47,411 nucleotides of DNA from Anaerolineales bacterium HSG25 (GTDB lineage Bacteria > Chloroflexota > Anaerolineae > 4572-78 > J111). This document shows, one piece after another, positions 15,098-24,236 of this stretch (within the stretch, counting starts at the first letter, position 1; every line of letters starts with the position of its first letter). Made by a program: the position numbers and the translations under genes. The notes below the pieces were generated by a model, which saw nothing but the letters and a program-made list of their open reading frames with translations, was not told where the DNA came from and made no database searches. The DNA is taken from positions 80,232 to 127,642 of the forward strand of contig JAUCGA010000002.1 of the NCBI GenBank assembly GCA_030377865.1, given 5' to 3'.

Positions 15098-16072
15098 ATG
15101 AAACATATCACCCATATCGTAATTTGTCTGGTTCTACTTTTTTTATTTTCCATAGCCGAGCAGAACATATCCGCCCAAGACGGTATCAAAAACCCGTCCA
15201 TCCCAAGACAGACCCTACACTTTGAGCATCTGAGTACCGAAGACGGCTTATCCAATCCGAGGGTCTATGCCATCTATCAGGACAGTGAAGGCTTTCTCTG
15301 GTTTGGCACGGATGATGGATTAAACCGATACGACGGCTATCACTTGACCGTCTATCGCCACGACCCCACCAATCCGAGCAGTGTGAGCAGTAATACCATC
15401 AAATCCATTGTTGAGGATTCACAGGGCCGTTTGTGGCTTGGCACGGAAAAGGGATTGAACATATTCAATCGGAAAACCGGGCATTTCACCCGCTTCCTGC
15501 ACGACAACGCCGATCCCCACAGTATCAGCAATAACGATATTCTGACCATCTTCGAAGATTCACGTGCGCGGCTGTGGATTGGCACGTACGGCGGAGGACT
15601 CAACCGGCTGGTGTGGGGCGCTGATGAGGATTCTCCGCCAATGTTTCTGCATTATCAACATCAGGCAGACGACCCATCCAGTTTGGGCGGCGATAAAGTC
15701 CTGTCTATCCAGGAAGATGCCGAGGGGACATTGTGGATTGGCACCTTCGGCGGGGGATTAAATAAGCTAATTGAAGGTGAGCGCGAGTCTGAGGTCACCT
15801 TCGAGCGCTACCAGCATCAGCCGGATAACCCTAACAGTCTGAGTAGTGACAATATCTATAAACTGTTTCGGGATTCCGAGGGGATGTTGTGGATTGGCAC
15901 CTTTGGTAGTGGCCTCAATAAGTTTGATCCACACACACAGCAATTCACCCATTACCGCGCCGTCGAAGATACCTCCAACAGTTTAGGCAACGACAATATC
16001 ATCGAAATTATAGAAGATAGCCGAGGAACGTTATGGCTTGGAACCTGGGGGGGGCGGACTTGTCCAATTTGA
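15098..16072 (+). CDS. Two-propeller hybrid histidine kinase, N-terminal piece (frameshifted)
   Basis: It begins with a signal peptide (hydrophobic core IVICLVLLFLFSIA, ending near SAQD), then six Reg_prop-type repeats of the form DPxNPxSLSxN...EDSxGxLWIGT. The frame breaks inside the sixth repeat, where a run of eight G (about 16047-16054) follows TGGAACCT. With seven G the frame continues GTWGGGLVQFD into the following ORF. Together the two ORFs (15098-19304) make a protein of about 1400 residues, the same architecture as the intact kinase at 24981. The cause may be a sequencing error, phase variation or true inactivation. AAGGAG lies ten bases before the ATG. Confidence 0.85.
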   Translation: MKHITHIVICLVLLFLFSIAEQNISAQDGIKNPSIPRQTLHFEHLSTEDGLSNPRVYAIYQDSEGFLWFGTDDGLNRYDGYHLTVYRHDPTNPSSVSSNTIKSIVEDSQGRLWLGTEKGLNIFNRKTGHFTRFLHDNADPHSISNNDILTIFEDSRARLWIGTYGGGLNRLVWGADEDSPPMFLHYQHQADDPSSLGGDKVLSIQEDAEGTLWIGTFGGGLNKLIEGERESEVTFERYQHQPDNPNSLSSDNIYKLFRDSEGMLWIGTFGSGLNKFDPHTQQFTHYRAVEDTSNSLGNDNIIEIIEDSRGTLWLGTWGGRTCPI

Positions 16073-19000
16073 TAAAAAGAGTGAACAGTTTCAACATTAT
16101 CGTCATGATCCCGGAAATCTATCCGGTTTGAGCGATGTTTCTGTTTTCTCCATCTTCGAAGATGCCCAAGGGCTTCTGTGGATTGGAACTGTGGCGGGTG
16201 GGGTGAATATATTTGATCGAAGCACGAGCGCATTTGCCCATCTCGATCTCAAGGCGTACATCGATGAAATTTTGCAACGCCATCACCTTGAAATTGCGTT
16301 GGATTCCGGAACATGGTCTATCCGTCATCAATCTGATCAGAACACCGCGTATAACATAGGCCCCGCTCTCCCTATAATCTTAGAAGATTCGCGGGGCTTT
16401 GTCTGGATTGGCGGCTATCAGAGTGGGTTGTATCAAATCATCCCGGGGAAATCCGCCACGTCACCGCCCGAGTTTATCCACTATCAACACGCTGAAAACG
16501 ACCTCCACAGTTTGCAGGACCCAAACAACGTGATTGACACACTCTTCGAAGATTCTCAGGGTAGATTATGGGCTGGTTCCGGGGGCGTATTACATCAACT
16601 TGTGCTGGCGGAGAACTCGGAACGACTATTCAAGGTGATCCGCTATCCCCATGATCCGAATGATCCGCGCGTGTTGAATGGCCTTTGGATAAACGCTATT
16701 ATTGAAGATTCGCGAGGAACTTTGTGGGTGGGAACTAATACAGGGCTTTACCAACTTGTACCAGCTGACGAGATGAGATTTATCCGTTACGAACACGATG
16801 CGGCGAACCCACACAGTCTGAGCGCAAATGATGTCTCGGACATCTTTGAGGATACGCAAGGGACGCTTTGGATTGGCACAGTTAACGGCGGTTTGAATAG
16901 ATTCGACCGTGAAACGGGCCAGTTTACGCATTATCGAGAGCAAGACGGTTTGAGCAATGATAGTGTCCTTTGTATTGTGGAAGATGACCAGAGAAACTTG
17001 TGGCTGAATACGCTTGTCGGTATTGACAGATTTAATCTGCATCAAGAAACCTTTAGCAATTATGATGTCCATGACGGCGTGCAATTAGATAGTGTTCAAA
17101 ATACCAGTAAAATTCCTTGTCGGAAAGACAATGACGGCACTATTACGGCAAGGTTTAATAGCTTTCATCCTGATAACATTCTCGAAAACAGCTATATACC
17201 GCCGGTGGTACTAACCGATTTCAAACTCTTTAACCAATCCGTTCCCCTTGACGAGAACGGCGTATTGCCTCAGCCCATCAACTATACCGAAGAAATTGTG
17301 CTGGATTATTCGGACTACCTTTTCTCCATCGAATTTTCCGCCCTGAATTATCGCCAATCCGACAAGAATCAGTTTGCCTATCAACTCGAGGGCTTTGACC
17401 CAGAGTGGCTGTACACCGATTTTCAAAATCGCCGCGCCACTTATACAAACGTTCCGCCCGGAACCTACACCTTCCGTGTTAAAGCCTCCAATGATGACGG
17501 CTTATGGAATGAAACCGGCAACTCTGTCAAAATTACCATCACCCCCCCTTGGTGGCAAACACTCTGGTTTCGCGGCCTCATGCTGATATTAGGAATTGGC
17601 GTGCTGATAGGCGGTGTCCAATGGCGACTGTACGCAACCGAACAACGCAACCGAGAGTTGGTCGTACAGGTGAAAGCACGCACCACCGAGTTAGCGGAAT
17701 CGAACCAATCTCTCGAAATTGCTAAAGAGCAAGCGGATGAAGCCCGCGAAAAAGCCGAAATTGCGAATCAGGCCAAAAGCACCTTTTTAGCCAGCATGTC
17801 GCATGAACTGCGGACACCGCTCAACGGCATCCTGGGCTATGCTCAGATTCTCAAGCGTGACCTAAGCACCCCACCCAAACAGCAACATGGCCTGAATATC
17901 ATCGAAAGCAGTGGCAAACATCTGTTAATGCTGATTAACGATGTCCTCGACCTAGCCAAAGTGGAATCCGGTACGATTGACCTTTATCAGACTAATTTTC
18001 ATTTGTCATTGTTCCTCAACAGCGTTGGTGAACTCATCCACATCCGAGCAAAAAACAAGGGGGTTGAGTTCCGTTTGGAAGACAACCCGACCGAGACGGA
18101 GAATCTTCCCACCTATCTGCATGGCGACGAACGGCGACTGCGACAGGTTCTGCTGAATCTGCTGGGTAATGCGGTGAAGTTTACAGAGCATGGTCAGGTG
18201 AGGTTACTGGTTTCGAGTTTGAGTAACACTCTACCCCCCTCAGTCCCCCCTGCTAGGGGGGAAGCAACTCCTCCCCCTAGCAGGGGGAGGTTGGGAGGGG
18301 GTAGAGACTCCGCTAACCTAAAAACACCGTTCTTAGAGGGAGATTCCCCTCACTCCAGCCCTCTCCCTTTGGGGGGGCTAGTTTTACTCCGCTTTGAAGT
18401 TATAGACACCGGCATCGGTATCACGCCGGAGGATATTCAGGCCATCTTTGAGCCGTTTCAACAGGTCGGTGAGATGCGCCAACGGGTAAAGGGTACCGGC
18501 TTGGGATTAGCCATCAGCCGGAATCTGATTCGGGTCATGGGGGGCGAACTGCATGTAGAGAGTACGCCGGGACAGGGTAGCCGTTTCTGGTTTGACCTGC
18601 CTTTTGCTGAGGTCGTGGCGACTGCCCCGGCCATTGAGGAACATCCTCAAACCCAAACCATCGTAGGTATCAGCGGGGAGGCTGGCACAGTGCTAATTGT
18701 GGATGATAATTGGGAAAACCGAGCCGTACTGGTTGATCTGCTGACTCCGTTGGGTTTCCAGACTCTTGAGGCGGAGAACGGGCGCGAAGGACTGGCCCAA
18801 GCCGCCGCGCAATCGCCCAATCTAATCATCACCGATTTGGTCATGCCGGAGATGGACGGCTTTGAACTGATTCAGAAAATCCGGCAAACGTCCGATTTAC
18901 AGCAGATACCCATTATCGCCGCCTCGGCCAGCGTGTATGAGCAGGAGCAACAAAAAAGTCTGACCTTGGGCGGAGATGCCTTTTTGCAAAAACCCATCGA

Positions 19001-19304
19001 AGCCGAGCAATTGTTTGACTTGCTACAACGGTTATTACCGCTAGAATGGGTGTATCAAGAGAGTGAGCCAGAAAGCATGAGCCAAGCGGAAACAACAGAG
19101 ATGGTACTGCCCTCGGTTGACATGTTGAACCAATTACTTAATCATGCTGAGGATGGTGATATTCAGGCCATTATCAACACTCTTGACGAATTGGAACAAG
19201 AACAGGCCGACTTGGCCCCTTTTATCAACCAATTCAGGCAATTAGCCAGCTCGTTTAATCTGAATAAAATTAGTGTGTTGTTGGAAGAATATTTACGATT
19301 TTAG
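16038..19304 (+). CDS. Two-propeller hybrid histidine kinase, C-terminal piece (frameshifted)
   Basis: This continues the kinase starting at 15098; the nominal TTG start at 16038 is not a true start. It contains the rest of the propeller repeats and a Y_Y_Y domain (EGFDPEW, YTFRVKASNDDG) followed by one membrane helix (LMLILGIGVLIGG). Next come HisKA (His codon 17802-17804 in [10 protein letters not shown]), an HATPase (GTGLGLAIS), a receiver (LIVDDNW; phospho-acceptor in ITDLVMPEMDG, codon 18834) and a helical tail without an HPt-type histidine. The family senses via the periplasmic propeller/Y_Y_Y part and autophosphorylates in the cytosol. The HATPase loop holds a palindromic repeat (18229-18306). 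From HisKA to the end it is nearly identical to the kinase at 24981, so recent duplication or gene conversion is likely. Confidence 0.88.
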   Translation: MEPGGGGLVQFDKKSEQFQHYRHDPGNLSGLSDVSVFSIFEDAQGLLWIGTVAGGVNIFDRSTSAFAHLDLKAYIDEILQRHHLEIALDSGTWSIRHQSDQNTAYNIGPALPIILEDSRGFVWIGGYQSGLYQIIPGKSATSPPEFIHYQHAENDLHSLQDPNNVIDTLFEDSQGRLWAGSGGVLHQLVLAENSERLFKVIRYPHDPNDPRVLNGLWINAIIEDSRGTLWVGTNTGLYQLVPADEMRFIRYEHDAANPHSLSANDVSDIFEDTQGTLWIGTVNGGLNRFDRETGQFTHYREQDGLSNDSVLCIVEDDQRNLWLNTLVGIDRFNLHQETFSNYDVHDGVQLDSVQNTSKIPCRKDNDGTITARFNSFHPDNILENSYIPPVVLTDFKLFNQSVPLDENGVLPQPINYTEEIVLDYSDYLFSIEFSALNYRQSDKNQFAYQLEGFDPEWLYTDFQNRRATYTNVPPGTYTFRVKASNDDGLWNETGNSVKITITPPWWQTLWFRGLMLILGIGVLIGGVQWRLYATEQRNRELVVQVKARTTELAESNQSLEIAKEQADEAREKAEIANQAKSTFLASMSHELRTPLNGILGYAQILKRDLSTPPKQQHGLNIIESSGKHLLMLINDVLDLAKVESGTIDLYQTNFHLSLFLNSVGELIHIRAKNKGVEFRLEDNPTETENLPTYLHGDERRLRQVLLNLLGNAVKFTEHGQVRLLVSSLSNTLPPSVPPARGEATPPPSRGRLGGGRDSANLKTPFLEGDSPHSSPLPLGGLVLLRFEVIDTGIGITPEDIQAIFEPFQQVGEMRQRVKGTGLGLAISRNLIRVMGGELHVESTPGQGSRFWFDLPFAEVVATAPAIEEHPQTQTIVGISGEAGTVLIVDDNWENRAVLVDLLTPLGFQTLEAENGREGLAQAAAQSPNLIITDLVMPEMDGFELIQKIRQTSDLQQIPIIAASASVYEQEQQKSLTLGGDAFLQKPIEAEQLFDLLQRLLPLEWVYQESEPESMSQAETTEMVLPSVDMLNQLLNHAEDGDIQAIINTLDELEQEQADLAPFINQFRQLASSFNLNKISVLLEEYLRF
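18229..18306 (+). repeat. In-frame R2 palindrome in HATPase loop
   Basis: It starts CTCTACCCCCCTCAGTCCCC and ends GGTTGGGAGGGGGTAGAG. This is the same sequence type as the interior of the E1 and E4 elements (2898-3054, 43705-43839). It encodes a Pro/Gly/Arg-rich insert between LLVSSLSN and LLRFEVIDTG. Confidence 0.85.
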
Positions 19305-19397
19305 ATTTACGATTTTAGATTTACGATTGCCGATTTTGGATTGGTGATTGGGAACGAGGAAAAATCGGCAATCTAAAATCTAAAATCGGCAATCCAA
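19296..19397. repeat. Intergenic R7 repeat array (GATTTTAGATTTACGATT)
   Basis: Short direct copies of GATTTTAGATTTAC are followed by an inverted arm (AATCGGCAATCTAAAATC), giving an extended hairpin between the paired kinases. The first copy overlaps the last codons of the upstream gene. The equivalent spacer at 29160-29246 is the duplicate. Confidence 0.75.
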
Positions 19398-19407
19398 AGA
19401 ATTAGTT

Positions 19408-22400
19408 ATGCAACATGAAAATAAAGGTACAATATTAGTTGTTGATGATGAGCCAGCTAATCTGGGGGTTCTGTTTGAACAGTTAAGACAAGCCGATTTT
19501 AAGGTGCTGATTGCCCAAGATGGCACTGGCGCGCTCAAACGGGTTGAACGGATCAAGCCAGATATTATTTTGTTGGATGTACACATGCCGGATATTGATG
19601 GCTTTGAAGTGTGCCGTCGCTTGAAATTGAAAGAGAACATGGCTGGGGTTCCGATCATTTTTTTGAGCGCGCAGATGGATACGGCGGATAAACTCAAAGG
19701 GCTGGAGCTAAGTGCGGTGGATTATATTACCAAACCCTTTGAGCCCGCTGAAGTGGTTGCCCGCGTAGAAAAACATTTGACCATCCGCAATCTGCAAAAA
19801 CAGCTTGAGGAAAAAAATCTACAACTTGAGCAGGAGATTATCGAGCGCGAACATGCAGAAATCGCACTACGGGAGAGTGAAGAAAAGTATAAAGCATTAT
19901 TCAATAATGCACAGATCGCATTGTTTAGGACAAGAATTTCTGATGGTAAGATCTTTGAAATAAATGAGCGGTACGCGCACATGGCTGGCTATTCAACGGT
20001 TGAGGCGTGTATGGCAGAGTTTAATGCCGCCGATGCCTGGGCATATCCCATCGAGCGTGAGGAACTATTGAGAATACTTGGGGAAAAAGGTTCTGTCACA
20101 AATTATGAAACAGTGGTTATTCAAAAAAATGGAATCCATAAACCAATACTATTTTCAGCAAACATTTTCCCAGAACAGGGATTCCTAGAAGGCTCAATCG
20201 TTGACCTCACCGAATACAAACAGACCGAAAAATTTTTCAAAGCTGTATTAGAGCAGAGCGGTGAGGGCATTAGCGTGGCAGACGCAGAGGGCAATTATGT
20301 TCTGGTTAATGCAGCATTTTGCCAACTTATGGGTTACAGCAAACATGAATTACTCCAATTGACTGTCTTTGACATGATACCTAAAGAGGCAAAACCACAT
20401 TTATTCCCACAAGTGCTTAACAAAAACAGTGGACTCCGTGAAGTGGCATTACTTAAAAAGGACAAAACTCAGTTTTTGGCTGAGATTTGGGGATACCCGG
20501 TAGAAGTATCGGGCACATTCTTTGCCCTTGGCATTGTCAGGGACATCACCGAACGCAAACAAGCTGAGGAAAAATTGCGGGAGAGTGAAAGTCTCTTTCG
20601 ATTGGTCACGCAAACCGCAGAGATAGGCATTACGAATGGCGATCTGATAACGGGTGAGATTATATGGGATGAAACGTGCTATAAAATTCACGGCTATGAA
20701 GCAGGAACCCCTATCACCCTTGATTTTTATCTCAATCAGATATTACATCTCGATGACAAAATCAAATTATTGCCAGAGTATTACGCCGCTTTAGGCTCAA
20801 ATGCTAAGCGTTATCGAGCCGAGTATCGAATTATAAGACCAGACGGAACTGTACGTTGGTTAGATGAAGACCATACCATTGTCAGGGATGAAAATGGTAT
20901 GGCAATTCGAACTTATAGTGTAAAAATGGATATTACTGAGCGCAAACAAATAGAAGAAATATTGAAAGAAAGTGAAGATAAATTTTCAACTATTTTTAGG
21001 TTAAGCCCAAATTCGTTTTCTTTAACAACTATGGATGGAAAGATACTAGATGTAAACCAAAATTTTACAAGAATATTAGGCTATACAAAAGATGAAATTG
21101 GAAATACAACCGTGGATTTGAATATCTGGTTAAACGAAGACGAAAGACAAAAAGTCCTTGGGAAACTGGTTCAGGAAGGAAAACTAGAAAATGAGGAAAC
21201 TCAATATCGCGCAAAAAACGGCAAAATAATAGACGTGCAATTATCAGCAGCAATAATTAAAGTGAATAATAATCCGGTTATATTAGCCGAAGTAACGGAT
21301 ATTACCGAGCGCAAACGGGCGGAGGAGGCACTGAAATTGAGCGAAGAAAAATATCGCTTAATTGCGGATAATGCCTCTGATGTAATCTGGGTACTGAATA
21401 TATCAAAAAATAGATTTACATATATCAGCCCTTCGGTCTATCAGTTGCGTGGCTATACACCTGAGGAAGCAATGTCGCAGGATATTACTCAATCATTAAC
21501 ACCGGAATCTGTCAAAGAAGTCTTTGATTCTATTTCTGTTAACATGCCGATTTTCATCGAAGACCCCGATACGATGGTGTATTATATTAATGAACTTCAA
21601 CAGCCATGTAAAAGCGGAGAACTCGTTTGGATTGAGGCATCTACACGTTATCGTTATAATCAATTAGGAGAAATTGAAGTTGTTGGGATATCACGCGATA
21701 TCACAACTCGCAAGCAATGGGAAAATGAATTAAGAGTTGCCAAAGAAGCCGCCGAAGCCGCCAACCAAGCTAAAAGCACCTTTTTAGCCAACATGAGCCA
21801 TGAACTCCGCACCCCCCTCAACGCGATTCTTGGTTTTGCCCAAATAACAGCCCATAACCCCACCCTAGATAAAGAAGGACGTGATAATCTGAGCATCATC
21901 AACCGCAGTGGCGAACATCTGCTGACGTTGATTAATCAGGTGCTTGACCTCTCCAAAATCGAAGCCGGACGCACCACTTTAAATGAAACCGATTTTGACT
22001 TGCATCGCCTGCTGACCGATTTAGAAGACATGTTCAGCCTCAGAGCAGAAAACAAACAGTTACAACTCCAGTTTGAACAGGCTGATGATTTGCCTCAGTA
22101 TATCCGCACCGATGAGGTCAAATTGCGCCAAGTGTTGATTAATTTGCTCAATAATGCGATTAAGTTTACGGAGAGTGGCGGGATAATATTGCAGGTCAAG
22201 AGGATAGAGGATAGAGGGGAGAGGATAGAGGATAGAGGGGAGAGGATAGAGGATAGAGGGGAGAGGATAGAGGATAGAGGGAAGGGGATAGAGGAAAAAC
22301 TTTTGCCTCCAGCCTCCCACCTCCCACTTCTATCCTCCGTCCTTCATTTTGAATTGGAGGATACGGGGGTAGGTATTGCACCTGAGGAGATGGATACGTT

Positions 22401-23244
22401 GTTTGAGGCCTTTGTGCAAACCGAAAGTGGGCGACAATCGAAAGATGGGACCGGGTTGGGACTGTCGATTAGCAAAAAATTTATCGAACTGATGGATGGC
22501 AAGATAGCTGTAACCAGCGAAGTCGGACAAGGCACGACCTTCACCTTTGACATCCATGTTAAAATAGCTGACAAAATCGACAATCGACAATCCGAAATCG
22601 GCAATCGGGTCGTTGCGTTGGAACCAAATCAACCCAGCTATCGAATTTTGATTGTGGATGACCAGTGGACAAATCGGCAACTGCTTATCAAACTGCTCAG
22701 TCCATTAGGTTTTGAACTGCGGGAGGCGGAGAATGGTCAACAGGCGGTTGAGATATGGGAAGCATGGCAACCCCATTTAATATGGATGGACATGCGGATG
22801 CCGGTCATGGATGGTTATACCGCGACAAAAATCATCAAATCGAAAATCGAAAATCGAAAATCGAAAATTATTGTCCTGACCGCCAGTGTGTTGGAGGAAG
22901 AACGGACGGTGATTTTGGACGCTGGTTGTGATGATTTTCTGCGGAAACCGTTCAAGGAGGCTGACATCTTTGAGATGATGCACCAGCATATCGGCGTGAC
23001 CTATATTTATGAAGAAGAAGCCCAATCAGTCATAGCTATCCCAACTGCTCTGGCGGCCTTACCCCCTGAGTTGCTGGCTCGCTTTGAGACAGCCATCGAT
23101 CACGCGGATATAGACATGGTCGAACGTATCATTGACGAGATTCGTTTGAGTAACGCTGGTTTAGCAGATAGACTGATGAAACTAGCGGCCATGTTTGAAT
23201 ATGATGTAATTGCAGATTTAATTCAGGAGGTTCGACATGAATAA
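19408..23244 (+). CDS. REC - five PAS - hybrid histidine kinase - REC
   Basis: A cytosolic hybrid kinase of 1278 residues. An N-terminal receiver (phospho-acceptor Asp57) is followed by five PAS domains (about 155-272, 272-385, 392-512, 521-634, 641-769). Then come HisKA (His798 in [10 protein letters not shown]), HATPase (GTGLGLSIS), a second receiver (LIVDDQW, WMDMRMPVMDG) and a helical C-terminal tail ([10 protein letters not shown]) lacking an HxxKG phosphotransfer motif. A receiver at the front suggests it accepts phosphate from another kinase, perhaps the adjacent propeller kinase. The HATPase loop contains four copies of a 21-bp unit (RIEDRGE). The REC has a [10 protein letters not shown] repeat insert. 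The stop overlaps the start of a destroyed regulator gene, with AGGAGG in the last codons. Confidence 0.93.
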   Translation: MQHENKGTILVVDDEPANLGVLFEQLRQADFKVLIAQDGTGALKRVERIKPDIILLDVHMPDIDGFEVCRRLKLKENMAGVPIIFLSAQMDTADKLKGLELSAVDYITKPFEPAEVVARVEKHLTIRNLQKQLEEKNLQLEQEIIEREHAEIALRESEEKYKALFNNAQIALFRTRISDGKIFEINERYAHMAGYSTVEACMAEFNAADAWAYPIEREELLRILGEKGSVTNYETVVIQKNGIHKPILFSANIFPEQGFLEGSIVDLTEYKQTEKFFKAVLEQSGEGISVADAEGNYVLVNAAFCQLMGYSKHELLQLTVFDMIPKEAKPHLFPQVLNKNSGLREVALLKKDKTQFLAEIWGYPVEVSGTFFALGIVRDITERKQAEEKLRESESLFRLVTQTAEIGITNGDLITGEIIWDETCYKIHGYEAGTPITLDFYLNQILHLDDKIKLLPEYYAALGSNAKRYRAEYRIIRPDGTVRWLDEDHTIVRDENGMAIRTYSVKMDITERKQIEEILKESEDKFSTIFRLSPNSFSLTTMDGKILDVNQNFTRILGYTKDEIGNTTVDLNIWLNEDERQKVLGKLVQEGKLENEETQYRAKNGKIIDVQLSAAIIKVNNNPVILAEVTDITERKRAEEALKLSEEKYRLIADNASDVIWVLNISKNRFTYISPSVYQLRGYTPEEAMSQDITQSLTPESVKEVFDSISVNMPIFIEDPDTMVYYINELQQPCKSGELVWIEASTRYRYNQLGEIEVVGISRDITTRKQWENELRVAKEAAEAANQAKSTFLANMSHELRTPLNAILGFAQITAHNPTLDKEGRDNLSIINRSGEHLLTLINQVLDLSKIEAGRTTLNETDFDLHRLLTDLEDMFSLRAENKQLQLQFEQADDLPQYIRTDEVKLRQVLINLLNNAIKFTESGGIILQVKRIEDRGERIEDRGERIEDRGERIEDRGKGIEEKLLPPASHLPLLSSVLHFELEDTGVGIAPEEMDTLFEAFVQTESGRQSKDGTGLGLSISKKFIELMDGKIAVTSEVGQGTTFTFDIHVKIADKIDNRQSEIGNRVVALEPNQPSYRILIVDDQWTNRQLLIKLLSPLGFELREAENGQQAVEIWEAWQPHLIWMDMRMPVMDGYTATKIIKSKIENRKSKIIVLTASVLEEERTVILDAGCDDFLRKPFKEADIFEMMHQHIGVTYIYEEEAQSVIAIPTALAALPPELLARFETAIDHADIDMVERIIDEIRLSNAGLADRLMKLAAMFEYDVIADLIQEVRHE
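22199..22341 (+). repeat. In-frame 21-bp tandem repeat in HATPase loop
   Basis: The unit AGGATAGAGGATAGAGGGGA (plus G) is repeated four times, encoding RIEDRGE x4, then an imperfect inverted arm (CTCCCACTTCTATCCTCC). The insert lies between GGIILQV and LHFELEDTG. Confidence 0.88.
22838..22868 (+). repeat. AAAATCG tandem in receiver loop
   Basis: The heptamer AAAATCG is repeated in frame (SKIENRKSK) between KIIK and IIVLTAS of the C-terminal receiver. The same sequence is at 46739-46770 in the kinase at 44231. Confidence 0.75.
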
Positions 23245-23446
23245 CATCAGGAACTCAGCTAATATTTCTGATAACTACGCAGAACTCATCCAATGACTAT
23301 TATAGAGCAGAATTTACAGGATAGGAGAATAAAAATTCTCTTATCCTGTAAATTCTGCTCTAAACAGCGTAAATACTGTGGACTATTTGAGTTGTGCGGA
23401 GTCTTCAATAATATTTTAGTCGTAGACGATACCCCGGTCAATTTAC
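23237..23446 (+). pseudogene. Destroyed response-regulator gene
   Basis: The start ATGAATAACATCAGGAACTC and the continuation TTAGTCGTAGACGATACCCC match the first codons of the REC-SpoIIE gene at 11892 (NILVVDDTP). A 141-bp element splits them (23268-23408). The gene ends after the DDTP codons, where another 91-bp element begins. It was once coupled to the kinase at 19408. Confidence 0.82.
23268..23408. mobile_element. 141-bp palindromic element with 8-bp target duplication
   Basis: TAATATTT flanks it at 23260-23267 and 23409-23416; the intact site exists once in the gene at 11892. It has an inner perfect 20-bp stem AGAGCAGAATTTACAGGATA and imperfect outer inverted ends (ACTACGCAGAACTC / GAGTTGTGCGGAGTC). 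Confidence 0.8.
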
Positions 23447-23537
23447 GTAAAAGTTCAGTAAAACCGCCCTAGAAACCCGATTTCTTTGAGAAATCGGGTT
23501 TCTGACGTTCCTTCTGGCGAGTTCACTGAATATTTAC
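23447..23537. mobile_element. 91-bp MITE-like element, copy A
   Basis: The ends are GTAAAAGTTCAGT and ACTGAATATTTAC, and the central hairpin is AGAAACCCGATTTC / GAAATCGGGTTTCT. It is the same length as, and closely similar to, the reversed copy at 44125-44215. It has no matching target duplication, so its flanks have been rearranged. Confidence 0.8.
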
Positions 23538-23545
23538 GTTCGGGT

Positions 23546-24157
23546 TTAGCCGTTCAGAATGGCAATGATGATTTGTAATAGCTCTTGCAACTCATGGGGA
23601 ACGGTGTATATCCGAATATCTTGGGTAATGCATTTGGTTTGACGGTCTAAGATGCAAAAACGCCACGCGTCCCCAATGGTAATAATGCCATACAATGGTC
23701 TTGTATTCTCATCAATCCACTGGTCAAAGGCAATTAGCTCAGTAGCCAATTGGATAAATCCTCGCCCTAAATCATCATTTTTGGCCTCAACAACTAATAA
23801 ATTCCCTTTGTGGTGCAAATAATAACCAATTTTACCCTTCAGTTGTTCAGAAACATACAACGGGTATTCAATTCGGAGTTTGGTTTGTAAATAAACGCCC
23901 AAATTAAGTAAAATCGGCGCGACCAAAACTTCCCGTTTTGCGGCTTCACTATTAAGGTCTGCAATCCGCATGTGGGCTTCGAGTTGATGTTTAAGATGGC
24001 TGAAATGATCGGTCTTAATTGTCGATTTGGGTAAGGTGCATATCTCTGTTTGCCGCGTATACCCAAAATGCTCCAATAGCTCATCGACGGGGGGATTCAT
24101 CTCAAAATAGTTCCGAAAAGTATAGCTTTTATTAGGGTCAATAATTGGTCGTCTCAT
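23546..24157 (-). CDS. Putative PD-(D/E)XK-fold nuclease-like protein
   Basis: A 203-residue soluble protein. The segment KGKIGYYLHH...LLVVEAKND followed by an FIQLATELIAFDQW helix resembles small restriction-endonuclease-like proteins related to the HsdR N-terminal nuclease core. The acidic residue expected before the ExK strand seems replaced by Gly in GKIGYY, so catalytic activity is uncertain. The start ATG at 24157 has GGAGGT eight bases upstream; a GTG two codons earlier would be too close. A consensus promoter lies about 40 bases upstream. The gene is oriented against the kinase cassettes and is flanked by element insertions. Function unknown. Confidence 0.78.
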   Translation of the reverse strand: MRRPIIDPNKSYTFRNYFEMNPPVDELLEHFGYTRQTEICTLPKSTIKTDHFSHLKHQLEAHMRIADLNSEAAKREVLVAPILLNLGVYLQTKLRIEYPLYVSEQLKGKIGYYLHHKGNLLVVEAKNDDLGRGFIQLATELIAFDQWIDENTRPLYGIITIGDAWRFCILDRQTKCITQDIRIYTVPHELQELLQIIIAILNG

Positions 24158-24195
24158 GTTCACTTACCTCCGTTTGTCCATTGTTATATTAGGAC

Positions 24196-24224
24196 ATTAT
24201 AATTCTTTGAACAACCCGTGTCAA
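24196..24224 (-). promoter_or_regulatory. Consensus sigma-70-type promoter
   Basis: Read on the minus strand: TTGACA (24224-24219), a 17-bp spacer, then TATAAT (24201-24196). Both hexamers match consensus exactly. It drives the nuclease-like gene starting at 24157. Confidence 0.82.
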
Positions 24225-24236
24225 TCCGGTTTTGTC

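Noticed and set aside
22196..22381. Open frames on the minus strand opposite the 21-bp tandem repeat
   Set aside because: They are translations of the low-complexity repeat inside the kinase gene and have no start signals.
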